A program made the position numbers and the translations under genes. The notes under the pieces are model-generated. The model did no database searches, was not told where the DNA came from, and was given only the letters and a program-made list of their open reading frames with translations. Below, piece after piece: positions 41,380 through 53,629 of a DNA stretch of 64,000 bases. How positions within the stretch are numbered: the first letter of the stretch is position 1; every line of letters starts with the position of its first letter. The stretch lies in the NCBI GenBank assembly GCA_958450325.1, contig OY288261.1, forward strand, positions 16,543,277 through 16,607,276. The letters run 5' to 3'. The stretch comes from Agrostemma githago (lineage: Eukaryota > Streptophyta > Magnoliopsida > Caryophyllales > Caryophyllaceae).

Positions 41380-44123
41380 GAGCCCCTACTCTGACTGAGG
41401 CTTGGACAAGGCAAAAGTCAGAGTAGCTACCAGGCCAATCAAGGATTAAGACTTGGCAGACTTCCGATCAGGTCGTTTATAGTCCATTAGACTTGCGTGA
41501 AGGGCTCGCCAGCCATAAGATAGAAATCATACCTAGATGGATGCCAATAATGTCGCTGGGGACTTTGCCTGAAAAGTCTTGGGTGTGTCTGTTTACAGAC
41601 ATATCCCATCTTGTATTTGTGTGGGAGCTTGCCTTGGAAGCTATGGGTGTGTCTGTTTACAGATACATCCCATCTTGGAATTGCGCGGGAGCTTGCCTTG
41701 GAAGCTGTGGGTGTGTCTGTTTACAGACACATCCCATCTTGGAATTACGCGGGAGCCTGCATTGGAGGCTATGGGTGTATCTGTTTACAGATACATCCCG
41801 AAAAATGTCGCTTGTGCTTTTCCATTGGAGAATTTTTGAGAATTCCTTGGGAGTCTTGGGTGTACCTGTCTGCTGATACATAACAATTTGCATGTAATAT
41901 TTAGGCGAAACATTGACTCACGCTGGGGAAGTAAAAACTTAATGTTCCTTTGGGAAGCACAAGTGATACCTGAAATATTAGATATATAGGCAGAAATAGC
42001 AAGATAGCATACAGGAAATGCATTTATCATCTATAGACTGACTTGTGCTGGGGAAAATGATTTTTGTTTCATTTTGAAATCGAAGTCCTGAAAGCAACTC
42101 ACGTGCTAGGAGATAGGTTTTCAAAATCGAAAGAGGTAGAAAAGAAATTTGCAGTTTAAATAGACTGAAATTTGACCTTGTCGAAAAGGGTTTTCTCAAA
42201 TGGCTAAGTTTTGCGAATTTTAAAATGAGAATTTAGAGAGAGAGGCCTACCGACAGACTCGACTCTGGACATGACAGGACGAGTTGACAGACACGAACTG
42301 GACTCTCTAAGGGTTGGACCGTGACTCGGTAGGGGGTGGGCCACCTAAGATGACAAGACTCTTAAGCTGCACTATTCCATAGCCTAGGCGAGTGGCAACA
42401 CGGTCGAAGTCGAAATGGGAACGATATGCTATACTGGGTTGCAGTAGTCAGTAATGGGACTGTAACGACATGACTTAGTAGTAGCAATGTTATAGTCTGG
42501 TGCTCTTTTGGACCCTTGATGTTAGGATACATTTCCAAAGTGGGTGCAACTTCGAGTCCCTGACAAATTCTTGTCTTCGACTGAGCCGAGTACTAGGACG
42601 CACTATAGAAAGAAGGCTAGGTTTTGAAAGTCTTTTGGATTTTTGTGAGTGGAAGGAGAACTTCTGCCTAAGAGAAGCCCCCAGGATGACAAAGCTTGCT
42701 GCTGAGAACATGATGGTGTCATGACCGGAATGATGGTGCTTTTTGAATGTGTGTCAATGTGGGTGGTTGTGCCTCTGTTGAAAGGCTGCCTACGTATTCT
42801 CGTGTAGTGAAATCAAACCAAGCCGTAGTTCAGTGTTGAAAGATGTATTATGATGCCTAGCTTACTAGGGCTTTGTGTGTAACTAGCCATAGCGATGATG
42901 TAGGCTAGGTGCATTCCCAGTGATGTCTTGATCAAAGGGCTAGAATGGTTAGGATGTTGATCCTGTGACTGTGAGCGTTCTCCGGGGTAGCCCCTAGAGG
43001 TGGTGTGAACTATTTGGGCATGTTCTATGCCGACCGCAAGCTGAGTCCCGTATATGGGGTTGGTGACTGGTTTGGAAATTTTTGGAAATGTGGTGCTAGT
43101 TTATAAGTGGCTTTGACGTTTTGACATCTGGAGTTTGATTTTGTAGAGCTAAAGCTTGGCCGGAGGGTAAGGTATTGTAATGTGGTAGGAAAGGGGGAAG
43201 TCGAGTAAACATGACTCGAACTTCGATCGGGCAGATTTGATAATGCGGGATCTGGTTTCCATGTCTCTAATGGTTAGGCTATCCTATGGAGCTTGAATCC
43301 TCAAAATTCTGGGCTGTCTCTAGCCTAGTTCTCGAGAAGGTCTTGAGTGTTGTAATGTGGGAAGGCTAAGTGTGGTGCTAGCTGACCAGCTTGATTGTTT
43401 CTCCCCTATTGGATGGTATGTGTATTGATAATTCTGAATTGACCGTTTTCACTACGGTCATAGGTTTTTGAATATTTTTTGGTTGACCTCTTAGCCCCGG
43501 TCATGGGATTCTTGATTTGAGTTGACCGTGACCCGGTCAAAAGGGTTGGCCGTATCTGGTCGGGGAATGTTGACAATTCTTTTTGATGGCCAGCCCTTTT
43601 GTTTTGGCCTTTTGCTTTTATTTTTCTTGGACTTTTGATTTTTTTTTGCCCAGCTCCTTTTTTTGTGTCAGTCAGACTAACACCTAAGGTAGGGATTTGG
43701 TTGATCTTATTGGATGGGTGTTTATTGTGGGAAATGGGCTTGCTTCCCGTCTTGAACCCAAACTAGGAGACTACCCTAGATTTGTCATAGGATCCGATTC
43801 CGATCCTACTAAGGGTAGTTATGTGGCTTTCTATGTCAGACATGGAACAGGTAAAGGGAAACACAGGTCTCGATTTCCTGCAATCATTATAGATGTTCCT
43901 ATAACAGTCACGTGCATGTGCTCACAGTGTATGATGGTATTCATCATGTTCTCGGAAACACATAAGGAAAGTATATATGAGAAATAGAAAAGCTGATTTT
44001 ATTGAAATGTGAAAAGAGGACAGAATGCAAATGACTCTGACTTTGACTTTGACAGAAAATAGTGATCCTAGACTCGGACTCAGACTAGGACTTAAACCAA
44101 ATCTAGACTCTCGGATAATGTCG
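41380..44123 (-). other. Element C interior between gag and 3' LTR (no pol)
   Basis: It begins at the LTR with the family PPT region (GAGCCCCTACTCTGACTGAGG, plus strand). It then has the 64-bp tandem repeats, and near 42760-42840 a piece of the backbone that follows pol in A and D. Sequence from about 42850 to 44120 has no protease, RT, RNase H or integrase motifs. The plus-strand frame 43697-43987 has no recognisable domain. Confidence 0.6.
41580..41807. repeat. 64-bp tandem repeat, about 3.5 copies
   Basis: Units start near 41580, 41644, 41708 and 41772. Each begins GGGTGTGTCTGTTTACAGA and contains CATCCCATCTTG and GGGAGCTTGCCTTGGAAGC. The last copy is partial. A and D carry single diverged versions of the motif in the same place, so the array arose in the C lineage. 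Confidence 0.85.
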
Positions 44124-44948
44124 TCAGTAGTCTTCGACTTCTAAGGACTCAAGTGGATGTCCAGTGGAAACCTCACCCAGATCTTCATTGTGTCGAAGAT
44201 CGTCTTCAATCCTAGTGCCCATTTCGGTAAGCACTGCAAAGTTTGAAATGCCGGCATACCTAAGATGGACGCGGTAGGAAGGTAGGAGGTTGTTTATGTA
44301 CGCCTCCACTAGTGTCTTCTCGTTGGGCTTGTCTACCAACTTTACACTTTCGGCCCTCCACCTTTGAAGGTACTTGGTGAAACCTTCTTTGGGCTCTTGG
44401 GCCATAACCTCCAGAGTACGCATCGTAGTCTGGATCTCGGTGTTGTCGGCATAGTTCCGAGCAAATTCCGTTGCCATGTCATCCCAAGTCTTATACTTCT
44501 TGGAATCGAGCCTGTAATACCAGGCTTTTGGATGCTTCTCGAGGGAAGCAGCGAACAGGTGCTTAAACATAGTGGATTTTACTCCCTTGACGGCCATGAA
44601 CTCTTTGAAAGCCCGAATGTGATGGACCGGATCTTCAGTACCCTCAAACATCGGTATGCCTGTAAGGTTGAGGTTGGCGGGTAGCTCGTCATTCAGAGGC
44701 GAATAGGAACGAGCGTTTTCCGTATGGATCAAGTTGTTTGTTGACAAATGGACCTGTTCCTCCAGTTCGCGGACTGCGTTGACCAGTTCAGCAAAAGGCC
44801 CAGTAGTTTCAGCCCCGACCTTAGGAGTCCTTTGTTCCACGACACTTAAACGGGTGGCAATGGCGGTTTGGTCGGTCCTGATGGCTGTCAGTTGGGCCTC
44901 CATCTTAGCCAATGAGGCGGTCAGCTCGTCTATGGCTTGTTGCGTCAT
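44124..44948 (-). CDS. gag: gag of element C (shortened, lacks zinc knuckle)
   Basis: This is an uninterrupted 274-codon frame from ATG 44948 (MTQQAIDELTASLAKMEAQL). Residues about 1-50 form the helical N-terminus. Residues about 105-245 are the retrotransposon capsid domain, close to A and D (YKTWDDMATEFARNYADN; EPKEGFTKYLQRWRAESVKL). After IEDDLR the sequence departs from A/D and stops 22 codons later, so the C-terminal third with the zinc knuckle is absent. It would form the particle shell, with RNA binding impaired or supplied by another gag. Unlike the gags of A and D it has no stop or frameshift. Confidence 0.83.
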   Translation of the reverse strand: MTQQAIDELTASLAKMEAQLTAIRTDQTAIATRLSVVEQRTPKVGAETTGPFAELVNAVRELEEQVHLSTNNLIHTENARSYSPLNDELPANLNLTGIPMFEGTEDPVHHIRAFKEFMAVKGVKSTMFKHLFAASLEKHPKAWYYRLDSKKYKTWDDMATEFARNYADNTEIQTTMRTLEVMAQEPKEGFTKYLQRWRAESVKLVDKPNEKTLVEAYINNLLPSYRVHLRYAGISNFAVLTEMGTRIEDDLRHNEDLGEVSTGHPLESLEVEDY

Positions 44949-45396
44949 GTTTCGGGTGAAGGGTGGCCTGTCTGAAAGAATACCGCGTAATCAGGAAAGT
45001 TGCTTCGGAACTCGAATACACCAAGGCATAGGAAATAGCGCGGGAGGAGAGACGACTCCATTTTGACTCGGTTTAGACTCTCCTAAGACAAATGTGTAGG
45101 GTACGATTCTCTGAGTGACCGTGATTAATCGTTCCGTCGGAGAATAGCCCCCCCCCCCCCAAGTGATGACTAAGGGCTCAGACAGGACTCAGATGGTGTG
45201 ACACCAAAGTGACTCGAAAGTGGGATACGTGAGACAACACGTGTAAGATCTGATCCTTAGAGCAACCGTGATTGATCGCTCTGCTGAAGGGTAGCCCCCG
45301 AGTGGGACTGAAGACCGGCTCCTAGCTGGTGATTCGTGGATGGTGGGTCTTCCTTAGGATTTGTCAAAGTGGGCCTGGTCCCGTTCGAAGAAAGAC
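44949..45396 (-). other. Element C leader, gag-proximal part
   Basis: This is untranslated leader with a C run (about 45151-45160) and no gene. It is continuous, across element D, with 61050-61900. The five bases CTACG at its end (45397-45401) are the left TSD copy of D. Confidence 0.55.
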
Positions 45397-45401
45397 CTAC
45401 G

Positions 45402-48017
45402 TGTAGACACCCGCATTTTGCCTGCTAGTGTCTATAGCAGTTCCCGACAAAATACCCGATGATGATCGGACGCAAACGTGACTTTGTATACTCGAACTTG
45501 GGCTCGGAATCAATAATATCCGACATGGACTTTTAGCGGAGTACAAATCTCTCAAAACCAACCTCAAATTCAGGCTCAGTGGGTCGTTCCGAGCAAAATA
45601 AGACTAATTTGGGCCAAAATCGACACCGGAAATAAAAACCGTCTTTTGGCGACCGGGTCAAAACCCGGTCAAAGACGAATCCGTCCTCAAAATCAGCCTA
45701 GAGGAGCTTCTAGAAACTGGCGCCCAATACAAAATTCAAACAAATGAAAGAGTCAACTATTTCCTAAAATGACTCGATTCCCTTGATCCACTCGATCGAG
45801 TGGGTTGACCCACTCGGTCGAGTGGAGCCTCAAAAACCGGACCAGACCCGTTTTCAAAGGCACTCGATCGAGTGCACTAGGGCCACTCGATCGAGTGACC
45901 CTAGGTCGTGGGGTAAACTCTATAAATACCCCACAAACCCTTCTCATTTTTCAGCTTTGATCAATGAACAAAACCCTACATTTCTACCCTAAGTCTTACA
46001 CTTACATCTACACTAAAACCCTAAGCAATAGTACACTAGAAACCGAGTCCTTGTCCCTCGAAAAAAACGACAAACCATCCACACACACACACACACACCA
46101 TAACTCGCGTACATCCTCGATACTCTCGCGTCCGTGCCGCTATTACGAGTCCATTTCCGAGGCCTTTACTAAGCATGTATGTTGAGGGTGTCGTAAACCC
46201 CGTCTCAATCTTTACTATCTCGTCTCATTCAAATTTACATTTTCGCTTTTCATATCATAATCATATTAGTATAGTAACGCTAACGCTAACATTTTATACT
46301 TTTTGCATTTTTTTTGATTTCTTTTTTTACTATTAACATTATATACCGTGTACATATATAATAGTATTAAAACTCGGATCTAAACTCGTTTGACTACGAT
46401 AACCATTTTAAGGTCCGTTTAATCCCTTTACGAGCGACGACGGAGGTAGCACCCTTTCGAGGAGCGCCGCCCCAATGTACTCAAGGGCGTAACGCGATCA
46501 TGGGCATTCGTAGTTGAACGCGTATGGATCTATTTCTAAGACTAGTACGGAACCCGTTGACACGAAAACCGACATCACATAATCCGAAAGGATTAGTATC
46601 GATGTCGTGACGTAGAGGGACCCAATTTCGTCACTAGTCAAAATTTTCAATCTAACGATAACATTTTCATAAAATTCTGATAACGGTATTATAATCGTAT
46701 ACATACACGATTATAGTACCGGAAGCCGAGTTAAATTTAAATCGTGCGATATTTCTATTTAACTTGGCCAACCATCGATTTTCAAACATAAAAATAACAC
46801 GAGCCATGCCTAGTACAGGTGCCACTCGACCGAGTGCCATGAGCCACTCGATCGAGTAGCATCCCAAATCCTGGGCAGTAGCCACCCTCGAGGACACACT
46901 CGACCGAGTCAGACCAAGACTCGATCGAGTGGGTCCTGTAGCCCAAAAAACCGAGAGCCTTTTTTTTAATCATCCGAGCCTCGTCTTTTTAAAACGACTT
47001 AGTCGTCGCGTGTAAAGTCAATTAGGTGATTCCATTTTTAAAACTCATGCATGTCACTACACTAAAACGACTTTGATCGACGGTCTCACACTATTAATCT
47101 TGTGTCGACGACTCTTTAGTCGTATCCGACACATGATTAATTTAGACTCCATTTCTCGAGGTGATAAGCCGGGACAAGGCATCGAGATTCGGGATCGGGC
47201 TAGCATCACGCCTAGGTCCCAAATCTCCGTCCTTTTATTAATACACAATATAATGTGTATTTAATCGAAGTTCGTCTAATTGCACAACTTACGGTCTAGT
47301 TCGTATTTACTATATACGGGTCCGTTTCGAGTTATTCATCTATTTATCGCTTCTTTTATTTTCTGTTTATGCTATTATTATTGTTGTAATTTTTATTGGC
47401 CGGGTTGTATTTCCGCCCGTGTAATTTGTAATCTATTTACAAGCTTTGTTTATTTTGATGTTTACCGCTTTATAAATGAACCTCGCATGCTAAACAACTT
47501 CGACAATAGTTAGATGCATTAAATGACGTAGTTAACGCAAAATTCACATGGTTAGACCGAAAACGCTGTTTGCATATCATTTAGTCATTTTACTAGCGCG
47601 CGTACACGAACACGAACGATGTCTTAGTAGAGGCCGCCATTGTGCGGGCGGAGTTGGGTGTCCTTATTGGGATTCCCAACATGTACCCTCACCCCTTACT
47701 CAGAACCTCGGTTTCCGGATGCCCGAAACCGTTGGCGCACGAGAGTCATTCTATACACGATTACCGGTGCAGATGGTATCGGTATTACAATGCAAAGGGA
47801 CGGGCCCCATAAACTCTGAAATCGAAGTGGGCCGTACTTTGTGTATAGCCCATGACGACATAGAGTCGGCTCGAATGGTTCCGAATAACCACAAAATTCG
47901 GTGGCGACTCCATCTTTGACTTAAATTTCGAACCCGAGAACAATCTTACCACGAGATTCATTCGCCTACCCAAACCCGCGCGTGGCCGCGTCGGGGTGGA
48001 CCTACGTCATGTCCACA
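45402..48017 (+). repeat. Element D 5' LTR
   Basis: The LTR carries palindromes at 45790-45801, 45812-45823, 45862-45873 and 45885-45896, TATA box TATAAATA at 45921-45928, a CA microsatellite (about 46081-46098) and a second palindrome cluster at 46824-46930. It ends TGTCCACA. Confidence 0.94.
45790..45928 (+). promoter_or_regulatory. 5' LTR promoter module of element D
   Basis: Four CACTCGATCGAGTG or CACTCGGTCGAGTG palindromes end 24 bp before TATAAATA. In the 3' LTR the TATA box is altered to TAAAAATA (near 58947) while the palindromes persist. Confidence 0.65.
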
Positions 48018-48020
48018 ATT

Positions 48021-48039
48021 TGACGACTCGACTGGGGAT
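48021..48039 (+). other. Element D primer-binding site
   Basis: TGACGACTCGACTGGGGAT, three bases from the LTR, differs at three positions from the sequence fully complementary to the tRNA-Arg-type 3' end inferred from element C. The position is as expected for priming. Confidence 0.65.
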
Positions 48040-49264
48040 ACCTGATGTACCACATGTCATCGGGGTTCCTAGGGTGAGACTCGAAGAGAAATCGTTCGAA
48101 TATTAGTGTACGCGCATTAGTTTAATGATTCATGCATAACCCGAATTTGCCCGGGCCGGTTACTTGTGACCGACGTCCCACTATACCGCGGTGCATTCCT
48201 ACATGGGTGCGCTAAAGACTTCGATGGTGGAACTCGTATGGGTTTTGCGGCATGTCCTAAGACCAACTCGGCTTAGGGAGTCCGTCCTGATTTACGAGAA
48301 AGCCATCGTTGTTGGTATAGACCCTATTTTGACCGACCGAGACTTAGCGTAATGCATACATAAGCGTCGTTATAATGCTTGTTTGACTATATGCTACTTG
48401 GTTTCCGTGTCAATTTTCAAAAAACCGTCATTTCAAAATTGTATCTTTCCAAAAATACCAAACTTTGAAAAACTCGAAATACTGTCCGTTTCGGGACCCA
48501 TCCTTCCAAAACACCAAATTTTGAAAAAACCGAAATGCTGCCTATTTCGGGACCCGTCTTTTCAAAATATCCAATTTTCAAAACTCGGAATGCCGCCAAA
48601 ATTTAGGATCAACGATTTGACTCAAAATATCCTTTTCTTTAGTCGGCATGCTGCCCGTTTTGACTTTCGAATTTCCGACCCCCACCACCTTGATTTTTTG
48701 AATTTTCAAAATTCTAATCTCGGTTTTCGAAATTCCGTTTTTCAGTTTTCAAACTCTCGGAAATTCGTTCATCCTGCATTCCAATTTCAAAATTTCAAAC
48801 ATCCGACTTTCCTAAAATAAATCTTCCTTATTATAGGACCTACCGTCTATTCGTGTGTCGGGTCTTTGCATAGTATGTTAAAGGTTTATAGCGTCGAAAC
48901 TCTGTCGATCTTACATCACGAGTTACCCCCCTTTCCCGAGTCCGCCTTATCTGTCAAGGCACGACCAACCCGCGTAGGGCATACCCCTACAAAGGAAAGT
49001 TCGTCTATACACTCGAGTCAAAAAGTCTGGGGAAAAGCCTGACGTGGACCTTCCTTCGAACGGGACTAGGCCCACAAAGTCGAGTCCTAAGGAAGTTATA
49101 CCACCCAGGAGTCATCCGTCTAGGTGTCCTCCTCGAGTCTTTTTCACTTAGTTTTTCCATTTGTCGCTCGGGATGTACTTTTTATGATTCCAAGATCTGG
49201 GTTCGGTTTCTGATTACACAGTGTTCTTACAAACAGGCCGCCGTCAACCAGACACACCCGCAAG
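48040..49264 (+). other. Element D 5' leader
   Basis: This is untranslated leader homologous to 24687-25912 of A. It has a degenerate tandem repeat at about 48440-48600 (AAAAACCGAAATGCTG-like phrases). The open frame 48383-48820 lies within this repeat and is not conserved as a protein in A. Confidence 0.6.
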
Positions 49265-50359
49265 ATGGAAGCTGCTTTGAACAGTCTGAAAGCCTCTGTG
49301 GACGCCAAGGTCGTCAAACAGACCGACATTGAAGCCCAACTGACTGAAATGAGGGCTGGTCAAGTGGCTATTGTTGCTCGTATGGCTGCAGTGGAGCAAA
49401 GGACTCCTAATACCGAGACCAATGGGTCTCTAACTGAGCTACTTAGTGCGGTTCACCGACTAGAGGAACAAGTTCACTTAGCTGGGAGTAACAACATCCA
49501 TCGGGAAAACAACCGTGAGTATGCCCCGGTGAACGACAAGCTACCCCCAAAACCTCACCGGTTTACCCATGTTCGAGGGAACCGAAGACCCGTTACTACA
49601 TGTACGGGCCTTCAAAGAATTCATGGCCATCAAGGGAGTGGATTCGTCCATGTTCAAGAACCTTTTTGCTGCATCCCTTGAGAAGCACCCACGGGCCTGG
49701 TACTACAGGCTAGACCCGAAGAAATACCCTACATGGGATGATGTGGCCACCGAGTTTGCTCGGAACTATGCTGACAACACCGAGATCCAAACCACAATGA
49801 GATCTCTGGAGGTTATGGCCCAAGAGCCAAAGGAAGGTTTTACTAAATACCTTCAACGCTGGAGGACCGAGAGCGTGAAACTGGTCGATAAGCCCAGTGA
49901 GAAGACTTTGGTGGAGGCTTTCGTTAAGAATCTCCTCCCCTCCTACTAGGTTCACCTCCGGTATGCCGTCATACCCAATTTCACCACCCTTACTGAAATG
50001 GGTATGAGAATCGAAGACGACCTGAGACTAGAGGGCCTCACTAAGGCCTCTTGCAAGGGGTACCAAGGGGCTTCCTCTTCCACTACTAAGCCCCAGGCTG
50101 CAACCCGCAGTATTTTTGACGCGGTTAATCTACTGGATGCCCCGTCTAAAAAGAACACCCACCTCGGGTTTTCACTAATATAGGTACCACCTATACCTAT
50201 GCCTTACAAAGGCTATCCTCAAAAGGCCTAATCCAACCGATAGGCCCAACTCCTGAAGTTCCGGTCGAGCGACGCTCCAAGAACTACAATGCCCAAGCTT
50301 ATTGCCAATCCTACCGAGGCAATGGGCATGATACCGAAAAGTGCTGGAAGCTAAAGCAC
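49265..50359 (+). pseudogene. gag: gag of element D
   Basis: It starts at ATG 49265 (MEAALNSLKASVDAKVVKQT) and is homologous to A's gag throughout. A 5-bp deletion near 49550 shifts the frame before the capsid domain. A TAG at 49947-49949 replaces an Arg codon (after LLPSY). A 1-bp deletion near 50150 restores the original phase. The zinc knuckle reads CQSYRGNGHDTEKC, so the His of the CxxH half is changed to Tyr while the final Cys, lost in A, is kept. Capsid motifs FKEFMAIKGVDSSMFKNLFA and YPTWDDVATEFARNYADN are intact. Confidence 0.88.
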
Positions 50360-53300
50360 TTGATCCAGGACTTGATTGAGAGCGTTAAAATCCCGCTACC
50401 CGGAGATAAGCCAAGTAACAAGGACAATCCTTTCAGTTCCCATGCCATCTTTGCCGGGGAGGTGATTGATTGCTCTCACCTTATCTCTTCATTTATCCCG
50501 CAAGTGAACGGGATCTGGTTTGACGACGAGGACGATGTCTACCTCGCTAAAGGGGAAGATGTCCCTATCACCTCCGAGGAGAATCGTAAGACTAAATCCC
50601 GAGTCTTAGCTAGTAACCACCTGGGTCGTTCCTATCAGGCCACTAGCTCTAGGGACACCCCTATCCCGACAACCGTCACTGACCCCCTTAGGACGGAAGT
50701 CGCCCCTGAGGAGCCGACTGCAGAAACGGCCCTCGTGAAGCAACTAAAGAAGACCCGAGTTGACCTCACTATATGGCAACTCTTAGTTAGCTCACAAGAA
50801 CATCGAGAAGCACTCACTAAGGCTCTCGACCAAATCAAGATTGACTCTTTGGTTACCCCTGCTGAAATGGTAGCCACGGTCCTGCCCCATCTAAAGGGCA
50901 AAGCTAAGGAGGTAGGCCCAATGATCACTTTTTCGGAAGCCGACCTACCGCCGTTCGGGGACTCCCATAATCTGGCCCTCTATATTACGGTGGTCTGCCG
51001 AGGAAAATACCTCCCAATGACCCTATTAGATGACGGGTCTGCTGTAAATTTCCTTCCCTTAAGGACTGCCAAAGCCCTCGACATTACCGAGGCTGATTAT
51101 ATTCTGACTGCTCAGACCATCCAAGCTTTTGATGGGAGTCCAAAGTCGGTAGCTGGGGCCATAAAGCTGACCATCATAACAGGCCCAATAGAAAAGGAGC
51201 TTGAATTTCAAGTGATCGATGTCACCTCATCCTTCAACCTCCTCCTAGGAAGGCCGTGGATCCATGCGGTCAAGGCAATGTCCTCCACCCTCCATCGAAA
51301 GATCAAGATGCCTTTGCTCGGCAATGTCATTACTTTGGAGGCAACCCCAATGACTGTGGTTAGCTGTAACGCCACGGGCCGCACGGACCTCTGGGGGTTT
51401 GATTTTGTGGGGATGATCGAGGAAGAGTACCTTTTTAGGCCCTACTTCACTACGAGTATCGACACGATGCTCGAAAACCTAGGGTACTTTCCGGGGGCTA
51501 CCTCTCGACCCGATCTTCCAGCAGGGAAGATTATCGAGGACCTCAAGGACGAAGACTCTCACTTCGGCCTTGGTTATGCCACCACTCCGGGCAATGTTGT
51601 CCGAGCAGGAATTGATAAGGCCTGCAACATCATTAAGGGTATCCACTTGAGCCCATACAGCCCACGGTTGACTGACTACTTTGTCACACCGGTGTTTGGG
51701 GCTATCCAGGTTGGTCTATACCAACCCAATGCTGTGCACCTCGGGACCCAATTGGCCCGGGACTGCAACTACATCCCGGATGATGTGTTCGCCCTCATCC
51801 AGTCCGATGGAGCTGAAAACGCTGAGCCCGCGCTGGGGCTACTCTTCGGGGAAGATACCATAGCCCCGACTCCAAAGGAAGACTTGGTCAACCTGATTCT
51901 CCGCAGCAACAGGTTTGACCCAACCAAGCTGATCTCGGATGTTGACTCCGAGACGGAAAATAGGGCCAGGAGGAAGACTATCAAATGGACTGATAGTCAA
52001 GGAAAAATCTACAAGCTGGTCACCGGAGAGGGAGACATGCCTGAGTCTGAGTCTGAGTCCGAGTCGGAGTCTGAGTCAGAGTCTGAGGTCGAGTCTAGGG
52101 AAGTCGGTGCTAGAGTCACTCCTGTAACCCTTCTCCCTTTTGTCATTCCTGATGCTGGCACTTCGGGGTCTGTCCCGAGTGCCTTACCAATTCCGCCTCT
52201 GACCAATGATCAGATGGCTGCTCTTTTTAAGCTGTTTTCAAAATTCTCAATCAATAATAACAACCGTTCTGCTTACGACTTGCCTCTTTTAAATTCTGCT
52301 TTCAAAAATGTTTTATGCAATGACATTGAGAAACCCGACGAACAGGTGCCCTTACCTCCGCATCTGATCGAGCAACTAGAGCAAAGGGAATCTCGGAATC
52401 CGGTGATCGAAGAGACCGAGTCTATCAATGTGGGAACAACCTTAGAGCCCCAGATACGTAAGATACGGTTATCTTTAGATCCCGAGGAGAAACAACAATT
52501 CACAAACCTCCTCCAAGAATTCAAAGATGTCTTTGCATGGTCCTACAAGGACATGTCGGGGATAGACCGGGAAATAGCCGAGCACCACATACCGATTAAA
52601 GACGGGTGCAAACCGGTTAAGCAAAAGCTCCGCCGAATGAGGCCCGAGTGGTCTCTCAAGGTAAAAGAAGAAGTCGACAAACAGTTCAAAGCCGGCTTCA
52701 TACAAGTGTCCGAATATCCGGACTGGGTTGCAAACATCGTGCCGGTTCCTAAAAACGACGGTAAGGTGCGGGTATGCTTGGATTTTCGGGATCTTAACAA
52801 GGCGAGCCCGAAAGATGATTTTCCGTTACCACACATTGACATACTGGTGGATAACACGGCCGATCATGCCCTTCTATCATTCATGGACGGGTATGCTGGG
52901 TACAATCAGATCAAGATGACGGAAGAAGATATGAGTAAGACTACCTTCACTACACCTAGGGGTACTTACTGCTACACCGTCATGCCATTCGGTCTCATTA
53001 AAGCTGGGGCCACATACCAATGGACTGCTACGACCTTATTACACGACATGATGCATAAAGAAGTAGAAGTCTATGTGGACGACATGATCGTCAAGTCCAA
53101 AGAACGGGACGGTCACATCACCGCCCTAAGAAAATTTTTAACCCGATTGCGCAAGTACAACATGAGGCTAAACCCTCAAAAGTGCAGTTTCGGGGTAACA
53201 TCAGGCAAATTACTGGGTCATACCGTTAGCCAACGAGGTATCGAAGTCGACCCAGCTAAAATCAAGGCCATTACCGAGATGCAACCTCCTGAAACCGAAA

Positions 53301-53578
53301 AAGAAATAAGAGGATTTCTCGGGAAAGTCCAGTACATCAGTCGGTTCATCTCCAAACTAACCATGGTGTGTGAACCAATTTTCAAGAAACTGAAAGTAGG
53401 GGAATGGGTACTATGGGATGACAAGTGTCAAGCTGCTTTCGACAAGATCAAAAAAATTCTGTCTGCTCCGCCATTCTTAATGCCACCTCAACCCGGTTTG
53501 CCTCTGTCGTTATACCTAACGACGACAAAGACTGCCATGGGGGCTATGCTGGCTCAGACAATTGATTCCGAAGAATGA
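50360..53578 (+). pseudogene. pol: Protease, RT and start of RNase H of element D pol
   Basis: This is a 1,072-codon open stretch, actually open from about 50152 in the same phase, so 50360 is not a real start. Protease active site DDGSAVNFLP lies at residue 224 (51029-51040), with LLLGRPWIHAVKAM after it. An acidic linker has a Glu-Ser dipeptide run (52040-52088). RT runs from about residue 785 (WVANIVPVPKNDGKVRVCLD) with YVDD at 53072-53083, then the connection domain and RNase H start (LYLTTTKTAMGAMLAQ). It ends at TGA 53576-53578, a CGA-to-TGA change compared with A. RT and RNase H copy the element RNA into DNA. Confidence 0.92.
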
Positions 53579-53629
53579 GCCATCTATTACATCAACAAAA
53601 AGTTTTTAGAGTATGAATGCAAATATACC

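Noticed and set aside
43697..43987. 96-codon plus-strand frame in element C interior
   Set aside because: There is no recognisable domain, it is opposite to the element's strand, and no counterpart was seen in A or D. Kept as non-coding.
48383..48820. 145-codon frame in the D leader, rich in Phe and Pro
   Set aside because: It comes from the degenerate tandem repeat of the leader. A's leader does not preserve it.
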